DNA from: an uncultured Lachnospiraceae bacterium
Lineage (GTDB): Bacteria; Bacillota; Clostridia; Lachnospirales; Lachnospiraceae
Assembly (NCBI GenBank): GCA_910585255.1
Contig: CAJUEI010000046.1
Span: 1 to 19,982, forward strand
Reading direction: 5' to 3'
Length of the DNA stretch: 19,982 nucleotides
Each line of letters opens with the position of its first letter. The stretch's first letter is position 1. A model generated the notes under the pieces. It worked only from the letters and a program-made list of their open reading frames with translations. It searched no databases and was not told where the DNA came from. Positions 6,429 through 12,398 of the stretch are shown piece after piece. The position numbers were made by a program, and so were the translations under genes.

Positions 6429-8801
6429 CTACTCTGCTGCCCGCATCTGCTCTATTAGGGATTGTTTTTTCTGCCTACGAATCACCCAAGCGGTCAGGAT
6501 AAATTCTATACTAAACAGTCCCAAGATAAACAGTCCCATTTCAAGGGTAGGAAATTGATATGGAACAATTTTGCCGCTAAAAGATCGCTTGCTCAGTTCC
6601 CTGCATACCATAACTGCAATTGGAAGTCCCATAAATAAGACTGTCAAAATAACAAAACAGGTATAACAAAGCCCCTCACAAATATTCATCTGATATAGTT
6701 GTTTCTTTGTCAGACCAATCGAGCACAAGATACTGTTTTCCCGTTTTCGAAACATCTGATTGGAAAGTGTCGTATTGATTAAATTAATAACTCCAAACAG
6801 GAAAATCAACCAAGAAAATGCCTGCATACTCCCGAAAATAAAAGAATTTTGCCATTTCTCATATTCAATATGTGCCTCAATAGTATCCAATCCAATATTG
6901 CTGTGGTTAGACAGGATTTTTTGCAGTCCGTTTTCCACGCTCTCTGATTTTTCTGAATCACTGACAATACTCCAAGAATAGTCAAAATTTTTAATTTCAG
7001 GCAGAATCTCTTGAAATAGTGCTTCTGGTGCAAACATAGAAACACTGTCAAGAAAAAGTGCACCATGCCCATTTCCAATCTTAGTTACATCAAATAAACC
7101 ACATATCGTAACAGTCGTGGTTTTTTGACCCAAAGACAGTTCCATAACCGCCCCTACCGTCATATCATCATAATGTTTATGATAATTTGTACCCAAAATA
7201 ACGCTGTGTGAATCCTTCGGCATCGTACCAGATACCAGTGCAGCTTCTACTGACAAAACGTTTTCGTCAGTCAGCATATCGCACATACCTACGGAAGCAT
7301 TTTTAGAAGTTCGAAATGCTGCATGTACGGATCTACGTGTAACCAGCACCTCTGCTACCCCATCCACAGATAAAATTTCCTGCCGCAGCTTTTCATTCAG
7401 CGGATTATCGATACTCATAATTTCCGTTTCTGACTGCTCCGAAGCCAAATAGATTTTATAATCTCCGTCCGAAAAAAACAGTCTTGCCGCCTGCTCCGGC
7501 GATCGAGTCAGCAGCATAGAAGATACAATTAAAAGAATCATTCCACCCAAACTTAAAGATGCTACAATACTAACCGCCTTTCTGCGATCACGCAGAAAAT
7601 TCGCTATCCCCATAGATACAGGATTTAATTTTATATGTTTCTTCCGACTGTATATTTTTTCCTGTCCCATAGAAAAACGCATTGCTTCCAGCGGTGAAAT
7701 TCCGGCAGCTATTTTAACTGGTCTGCGAACAGAAACAGCCACCATAAACCTGCAGATCCATACTGTGAAAAAAACAACCATCCCATAAGAAACAATATGA
7801 ACACCTTTTGGGAATAAAACCAATCCTGCACAGACTCCCAAAAAAACTCCAAACAAAATTCCCATACTGCCAAGCTGTCGGCTCTCTCTCTTTACTATAC
7901 CCCGAAGCTGTTTTGGCGTTGTGCCAATTGTACGAAGCTGTCCATAACTTCGAATCTTATTATTGACAGAGATGCAAAAAATACTCTGAATAACAACATA
8001 GCCGCCAATCAGTACAAGAATTGCAGCACCGCCAACTGTAACAAAATCAATCGACCTTGAATAATAAGTGAAATAATTACTATTTATTCCCGCAGGAGGC
8101 AGATCATATTGAGCGGCAATCTCTTTGCAGCGGGCAGTTATAATCTCCTGACCGAGCTGCCGATCATTCTGAAAATGTACATAGGCACGATATCCAACCG
8201 GATTAAAGCCTGCCCATTCTGTCAATGTCTCCTTTGAAATAATAAAGACACAGATATTTTCCTCTTCCTCACTCATACCCCTCATAATACCAGTCACCAT
8301 ATATTCCCCTTGAAAACTTTCCGTATCCAACAGAACCGTTTCACCAATTCCAGCATTAGAGCCATAAGCAGAAAGAAAATATTCGCTGACAACAACTTCA
8401 TTTGCCTGTTTCGGAAGCCGCCCTTTTACCAATTCCATCTGACTGCGGGCAATATACATCATCTCACTGTCACAGTACACATACGATGCATGATATCCCC
8501 GTTCCGAGTGCTCCTGCCCCAACAGATAATATTCACCCACGCGGGCAAACTCTGGCAAACCTTTTAAAACTGCCACATCCGATTCATCAACACCAGTAAA
8601 AACCGCCTCATAAGTATCAGCCACCTGACGGCGTTGCATCTGTGTAATTGAAACAGATGTAATTCCTGCAAAACAAATCAAAAATGCCGCTAATCCAACC
8701 GCAACCACTACCATCAGATTCCTGCGTCTCTCACTTTTCAGACTCCTTTTTGCTAACTTCTTTACAACAGCACGGGTATCATTTTCAAAAGGCCAAGTCA
8801 T
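6429..8801 (-). CDS. FtsX/MacB-type ABC transporter permease, two FtsX domains
   Basis: 790 residues. A basic N-terminus (KKLAKRSLKSERRRN) precedes membrane segment 1 (30-50). A large outside domain (~51-250) with a MacB-like periplasmic-core sequence follows, then three membrane segments (~252-276, 312-330, 335-355) containing the FtsX signature around IRSYGQLRTIGTTPKQLR (283-300). A second half repeats the plan: membrane segment ~408-431, outside domain to ~650 and three C-terminal segments with CSIGLTKKQL. This is the layout of permeases that pair with a LolD/MacB/BceA-type ATPase in antimicrobial-peptide export, sensing or lipoprotein handling. No ATPase gene is present on either side: upstream is 241 bases without a clear gene and then queH, downstream tRNA-Leu. 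The cargo cannot be told from the sequence. Start chosen at the ATG after CAGGAGGCGGTGAATT. Confidence 0.85.
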   Translation of the reverse strand: MTWPFENDTRAVVKKLAKRSLKSERRRNLMVVVAVGLAAFLICFAGITSVSITQMQRRQVADTYEAVFTGVDESDVAVLKGLPEFARVGEYYLLGQEHSERGYHASYVYCDSEMMYIARSQMELVKGRLPKQANEVVVSEYFLSAYGSNAGIGETVLLDTESFQGEYMVTGIMRGMSEEEENICVFIISKETLTEWAGFNPVGYRAYVHFQNDRQLGQEIITARCKEIAAQYDLPPAGINSNYFTYYSRSIDFVTVGGAAILVLIGGYVVIQSIFCISVNNKIRSYGQLRTIGTTPKQLRGIVKRESRQLGSMGILFGVFLGVCAGLVLFPKGVHIVSYGMVVFFTVWICRFMVAVSVRRPVKIAAGISPLEAMRFSMGQEKIYSRKKHIKLNPVSMGIANFLRDRRKAVSIVASLSLGGMILLIVSSMLLTRSPEQAARLFFSDGDYKIYLASEQSETEIMSIDNPLNEKLRQEILSVDGVAEVLVTRRSVHAAFRTSKNASVGMCDMLTDENVLSVEAALVSGTMPKDSHSVILGTNYHKHYDDMTVGAVMELSLGQKTTTVTICGLFDVTKIGNGHGALFLDSVSMFAPEALFQEILPEIKNFDYSWSIVSDSEKSESVENGLQKILSNHSNIGLDTIEAHIEYEKWQNSFIFGSMQAFSWLIFLFGVINLINTTLSNQMFRKRENSILCSIGLTKKQLYQMNICEGLCYTCFVILTVLFMGLPIAVMVCRELSKRSFSGKIVPYQFPTLEMGLFILGLFSIEFILTAWVIRRQKKQSLIEQMRAAE

Positions 8802-8968
8802 AATTCACCGCCTCCTGAACCCAAACTCCTATCCCTCTCAATCCCCACAATTTACTCCACCAAACAGCACCATCCCGCCATCCCCCAAAAACATTCCAAA
8901 CAATCCTCTGCAATACTTTCATCTTAATCTAAGACACTCCTTTCTAAACAATTTCCCTTATAGAGCCT

Positions 8969-8974
8969 ATTATA
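8969..8974 (-). promoter_or_regulatory. possible -10 element upstream of the permease
   Basis: A perfect TATAAT on the minus strand about 168 bases before the permease start, in a stretch (8802-9042) that holds no clear gene. No convincing -35 hexamer is found 16-18 bases upstream, so this is weak. Confidence 0.3.
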
Positions 8975-9042
8975 AAATCCAAATATCACAGAAATGTCCG
9001 AATGAAACCATTCTCGTTTCATTTTTTATGACCCCATTCTTT

Positions 9043-9711
9043 CTATCTTCTATCCTCTATCTTCCCCTTTTCACAAAACGGTTTCTCGTTTCGTTTCTCA
9101 CAGAACTGTTTCGAAAAAATACAACCGCAGTAATTCTGCCGATAAAGTCCATACTCCCTTGAAAGTTCAATAGAACGCTGGTATCCATTCTTCTTCTTAA
9201 AATCAGAAAAAAGATAAGGTACACCATACTCTTCTGAAAGAACCGCACCAATTTCATTTAACTTCTCTGCATTTTTCAAAGGACTAATACTCAAAGTAGT
9301 TGTAAAATAATCAAATCCCCCCTGCTGTGCCATCCGAGCTGTCTCCTCTAATCTTAACCTATAGCAACGAAAACACCTCTCTCCGCCTTCCCTTTCCCCT
9401 TCCAATCCCTTCACCGCATCAAAAAATCGCTCCTGTCTATACTCTCCCTCCAAAAAATGCACCGGATACCGAAACGGCATAGCAGCAATCAACCGCTTCT
9501 CCTCCTCTACCCGATACCGATATTCCTTCTCAGGAGAAATATTCGGATTAAAATAAAACACCGTAATTTCAAAATAATTCGATAAATACTCCATTACATA
9601 ACTAGAACAAGGAGCACAACAACTATGTAAAAGAAGTCTCTTTCCTATCCCCTCCTGTTCCTGCATTTTTTCCAATATTCGTTCCAATATCTTCTGATAA
9701 TTCTCAGCCAT
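9043..9711 (-). CDS. queH: epoxyqueuosine reductase QueH
   Basis: 222 residues of the DUF208/QueH family, which reduces epoxyqueuosine in tRNA to queuosine using an iron-sulfur cluster. Visible signatures are LLLHSCCAPCSS (27-37) with adjacent Cys31-Cys32 and Cys35, the FYFNPNISP segment (52-60), a second pair Cys113-x2-Cys116 in CFRCYRLR, TTTLSISPLKN (137-147) and NYCGCIFS with Cys195 and Cys197. The vicinal cysteines and the CxxC are the cluster and redox residues known for the family. The start is preceded by TTTAGGAGT. It is a single gene; a possible extended -10 (TGGTATGAT, TATGAT at 9771-9776) lies upstream. The C-terminal ~20 residues are rich in Lys and Glu and overlap a TCTATC/TCTATCC repeat near 9045-9063. 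Confidence 0.93.
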   Translation of the reverse strand: MAENYQKILERILEKMQEQEGIGKRLLLHSCCAPCSSYVMEYLSNYFEITVFYFNPNISPEKEYRYRVEEEKRLIAAMPFRYPVHFLEGEYRQERFFDAVKGLEGEREGGERCFRCYRLRLEETARMAQQGGFDYFTTTLSISPLKNAEKLNEIGAVLSEEYGVPYLFSDFKKKNGYQRSIELSREYGLYRQNYCGCIFSKQFCEKRNEKPFCEKGKIEDRR

Positions 9712-9860
9712 ACTCCTAAACTACATCCTTCCTAATTCAAAATCCCATCTCTATCCACACACCAAAAAATATCATACCACTCCTCATTCCACCAAACCAC
9801 CCCAAAATTCCCTCCCATTCCCACCTGAATAAAAAATAAAAATCAAATCTATCGCCAGAA

Positions 9861-10118
9861 AGAACCAGCTGGAGTTTGGAAGCCCTTTCTCTATGCAGTG
9901 ACTTCGGAGAAAAGTTAGAAAGTCTTATGCCTCTGTCGATCTCCTAGGATTTTTGCCATCTTCTGATGGCAAAAAAGGGGTGTGTTTAGCCCGCTGCACG
10001 GGCGAATTGCACCCCGGTCCGTCCGGTTGGATATATTTTCATTCAGAGGCATTAGACTTTCTTACTTTTCGGAGAGCGGAACAGCATAGAGAAAGGGCTT
10101 CCAAACTCCAGCGTCCTC
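9861..10118 (+). ncRNA. structured RNA element, copy 2 (same family as 5631-5879)
   Basis: Read on the plus strand, opposite to every gene in the window. The outer stem is a perfect 29-bp pairing (9868-9896 with 10084-10112), unrelated in sequence to that of copy 1. The 5' junction is TGACTTCGGA (9899-9908). The inner stem of 27 bp (9909-9935 with 10044-10070) has U.U mismatches at 9916/10063 and 9926/10053. Inside are the hairpin GCCATC/GATGGC (9955-9970), the GC-rich hairpin 9977-10015 (GGGGTG/CACCCC, inner GCCCG/CGGGC), and GGTCCGTCCGGTTGGAT to 10032. The 3' junction is AGAGCGGAA and the conserved end GCGTCCTC is at 10111-10118. It lies in the 548-base gap between queH and the carboxypeptidase. 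No clear promoter or T-run terminator is seen. Confidence 0.7.
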
Positions 10119-10120
10119 TA

Positions 10121-10222
10121 CACCATCCCCCAGCTTTTCCATCCTAATATCCACACATCATCCCCCAACTTTCCCATCTCAATATTCACACCATCCCCCC
10201 AACTTTCCCATCTCAGTATCCA
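10121..10222. repeat. three tandem copies of a ~34-base C-rich repeat
   Basis: Units at 10121-10153, 10154-10188 and 10189-10222 share the plan CA(T)CATCCCCC-AACTTTCCCATC-TCAATATCCA with a few changes each. The minus strand is G-rich (runs of five or six G). The array lies directly beside the structured element and 38 bases beyond the carboxypeptidase stop codon. No spacer/repeat structure of a CRISPR is present. Confidence 0.65.
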
Positions 10223-10259
10223 CACCATTCCCATTCCCCTCAACCTTCACTTTTTTCTA

Positions 10260-11768
10260 TCAAGAAATCCCATACAACTTCTCATACTTTTCCGTAAGAT
10301 ACCCCACAAAATAATCGGGATTAAATTCCTCCCCAGTAGCTTCCTTTAAAATCTCCCGTGCCTCCTTAAAAGCACCATACTGGTGCACATACCGATGCAA
10401 AAACTCCCGTACAGCCCCAATATTTCCCTTAGAAAGCTCCGCCTCCACATCTATCTCACTCTTCATCTTAGCATAAATCTGAGCCGCAAAAGCATTTCCA
10501 AGTGCATAAGAAGGAAAATACCCAATATCCCCCATAGACCAATGTACATCCTGCAAAATCCCCACCGTATCATTCTCTGGTACCACTCCCAAATACTCCT
10601 GATACTTCTCCTTCCAAAGCCGAGACAGTTCCTCCACCTCCACTTCCCCATTTATCATCAGCTTTTCCAACTCATACCGAACCATAATATGCAGACAATA
10701 CGTCAGCTCATCTGCCTCTGTTCGAATCTCATCTGCCCGAACCCGATTAATTGCCGCTACAAACTGATCCAAAGAAACCTCCCCCAACTGTTCTGGAAAC
10801 GTTTCTACTAACTTTCCATAAATAGGCACCCAAAAAGCCCGGCTCCTCCCAATCATATTTTCCATCAGCCGAGACTGTGACTCATGAATCCCACAGGAAG
10901 CTCCTTCTCCCAACACAGTCTGCGTATACCGATCCGCAATCCCCTGTTCATAAATCGCATGTCCGCTCTCATGAATTGTAGAAAAAATTGCCCCTGCCAA
11001 ATTCTCCTCATAATAATGAGTCGTAATCCGCACATCATGATTATGCCAAGCCGTTGTAAAAGGATGTTCACTTTCCGCAATCACTCCACGATTCAAATCA
11101 AATCCAATATACTCCGCCAAAAACCGATTAAACTCCTTCTGCTTCTCAATATCATACTTCTGATACAAAAAAGAATCCTCAATCTGCGGCTTCTTTTGAA
11201 TCTTTCGAAGCAGCGGAAGAATCCCCGCCTTTAGCTTTTCAAAAAATACATCTAACACTTCCACGGAAAAATCCTCTTCATAATCATCTAAAAGCACATC
11301 ATACCCGTTTAATTTCTCTGTCGCACCATAAGAAGCAAACTTTTTGCAGTATGCGATCACTTCCTTTAAATAAGGAGCAAAGATTGAAAAATCATTTTCT
11401 TTTTTTGCCCTCTGCCATGCCTTCTGCGACTTTGACTTCAGTTCCGCATAAGCCCGCTTCTCCTCCTTAGGAATTGCTTCTGTTTTTCTCAAATTTTTCT
11501 TTATTTTTCGAATAATCGCCTGCTCCGTCTCTTCCTGCTCCTTTGTCTCTTCTGTTTTAGACTCATAGTCCTCTAAAATCTTCTTTACCTGCGGATTAGT
11601 CAGACACAAAAAATCCTCTTCCGATAAAATCCCGATTACCTTTGCCGTATACTCTCCTGCTTCCTTTGGTGCAAGAGTTGCATCGTCCCAATCTAATAGG
11701 GCAAGTGCTGTCTGTAAAGCCATATGTTTTTCCAAATAAGGCACTAACTGTTCAAAAAGCTGACTCAT
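10260..11768 (-). CDS. metallocarboxypeptidase Taq family (M32)
   Basis: 502 residues, the usual length of M32 enzymes, which remove C-terminal residues from peptides in the cytoplasm with a bound divalent metal. The signatures appear in order: HPFTTAWHNHDVRITT (235-250), the metal-binding HESGH (His266, Glu267, His270) within STIHESGHAIYEQG, HESQSRLMEN (295-304, supplying the third ligand Glu296), RADEIRTEADELTY (344-357), and the C-terminal DIGYFPSYALGNAFAAQ (414-430). The start follows AAAGGAGTTTATT. It stands alone: the NUDIX gene upstream ends in a terminator, and no separate promoter was found, so read-through is possible. The central part (65-130) is rich in Lys and Glu. Confidence 0.95.
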   Translation of the reverse strand: MSQLFEQLVPYLEKHMALQTALALLDWDDATLAPKEAGEYTAKVIGILSEEDFLCLTNPQVKKILEDYESKTEETKEQEETEQAIIRKIKKNLRKTEAIPKEEKRAYAELKSKSQKAWQRAKKENDFSIFAPYLKEVIAYCKKFASYGATEKLNGYDVLLDDYEEDFSVEVLDVFFEKLKAGILPLLRKIQKKPQIEDSFLYQKYDIEKQKEFNRFLAEYIGFDLNRGVIAESEHPFTTAWHNHDVRITTHYYEENLAGAIFSTIHESGHAIYEQGIADRYTQTVLGEGASCGIHESQSRLMENMIGRSRAFWVPIYGKLVETFPEQLGEVSLDQFVAAINRVRADEIRTEADELTYCLHIMVRYELEKLMINGEVEVEELSRLWKEKYQEYLGVVPENDTVGILQDVHWSMGDIGYFPSYALGNAFAAQIYAKMKSEIDVEAELSKGNIGAVREFLHRYVHQYGAFKEAREILKEATGEEFNPDYFVGYLTEKYEKLYGIS

Positions 11769-11793
11769 AATAAACTCCTTTCTTTTTTAGCAA

Positions 11794-11832
11794 AACCGGA
11801 AAGCAGCCTTTTCTTCTCACTGCTTTCCGGTT
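11794..11832 (-). terminator. intrinsic terminator between the NUDIX and carboxypeptidase genes
   Basis: A perfect 13-bp stem (11820-11832 with 11794-11806) with a 13-base loop. On the minus strand the stem ends GGTT and runs into TTGC, a short T tract; on the plus strand it runs into TTATTTT. It begins four bases after the NUDIX stop codon, so it most likely ends that gene's transcript. Confidence 0.65.
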
Positions 11833-11835
11833 ATT

Positions 11836-12288
11836 TTAAAAGTATTTCTTACTTCCCCAAAGATTATTCCTTTTTAAATCCAAATATTCGTTATAAGCTT
11901 TTTCTAAAATCTGCTTTTCATTTGAAAATTTTAATAAGTGGTAAGCCTCATGAAATTTATAATAACCTGAATCCATGAAAAACTCTTCCCGCTGTGGTTT
12001 GCTGTAATAGCTGTCCGACATCATCAGATACCAGTGTACATCTTTCTCTACCATATCAGCAGGAGTTGCAAACGTATATTGGCTTTTTCCTACATATTTA
12101 ATTATATTTCCCTTTACTCCTGATTCCTCCAATACTTCACGTAACGCAGTCTCCTTATACTCTTCTCCAGCCTCTACAGTCCCTTTTGGTAATACCCATC
12201 CCTCATATTTATTCTTATAATTTTTATATAAGAGTAAAATCTTACCTCGAAAAATAACCACACCGCCACAGCTCGTTGCTTCAATCAT
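11836..12288 (-). CDS. NUDIX hydrolase
   Basis: 150 residues from the chosen start. The complete NUDIX box G-x5-E-x7-RE-U-x-EE-x-G-U is at residues 36-58 (GTVEAGEE ... REVLEESGV), preceded by GWVLPKG, as in diadenosine polyphosphate and related nucleotide hydrolases that cleave X-linked diphosphates with Mg2+. The C-terminal part (80-150) is aromatic-rich (DVHWYLMMSDSYY) and does not point to a particular substrate. The reading frame stays open 11 codons further upstream to 12321, but the ATG at 12288 has AGGAGG seven bases before it and begins directly at the domain, so it is preferred. It has its own promoter at 12332-12360 and terminator at 11794-11832 and is a single-gene unit. Confidence 0.88.
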   Translation of the reverse strand: MIEATSCGGVVIFRGKILLLYKNYKNKYEGWVLPKGTVEAGEEYKETALREVLEESGVKGNIIKYVGKSQYTFATPADMVEKDVHWYLMMSDSYYSKPQREEFFMDSGYYKFHEAYHLLKFSNEKQILEKAYNEYLDLKRNNLWGSKKYF

Positions 12289-12331
12289 TGCAATTCCTCC
12301 TGTCCTTTGGTGTGAAACCAAAACTAGGATA

Positions 12332-12360
12332 AGTATACCTCAATTGACAGAATTATGCAA
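12332..12360 (-). promoter_or_regulatory. promoter of the NUDIX gene
   Basis: On the minus strand TTGCAT (12355-12360), 17 bases, then TATACT (12332-12337). The start of transcription would fall near 12325, leaving a leader of about 37 bases. Confidence 0.65.
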
Positions 12361-12398
12361 GTAAATCCAAAAATATATAGAAATTTTCTGTTACTATT

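Noticed and set aside
6420..6446. CTGTAA/TTACAG hairpin at the end of the permease gene as a terminator
   Set aside because: Only six A/T-rich pairs and followed by AAAAATTC on the minus strand, not a T run.
9001..9027. Plus-strand hairpin AATGAAAC/GTTTCATT followed by six T
   Set aside because: It has the form of a weak terminator on the plus strand, but no plus-strand gene precedes it, the 8-bp stem is A/T-rich, and on the minus strand it has no T tract after it, so it does not end queH.
9953..10147. 64-codon plus-strand frame with KKGVCLARCTGELHPGPSGW
   Set aside because: It overlies the structured RNA element, lacks a ribosome-binding site and its end runs into the C-rich repeats; base changes follow stem pairing.
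10121..10222. CRISPR array
   Set aside because: The 34-base units are contiguous with no unique spacers between them and no cas genes are present.
10383..10811. 142-codon plus-strand frame opposite the carboxypeptidase gene
   Set aside because: Low-complexity translation (many His, Leu, Ile, Pro) opposite a well-conserved M32 enzyme; a strand shadow.
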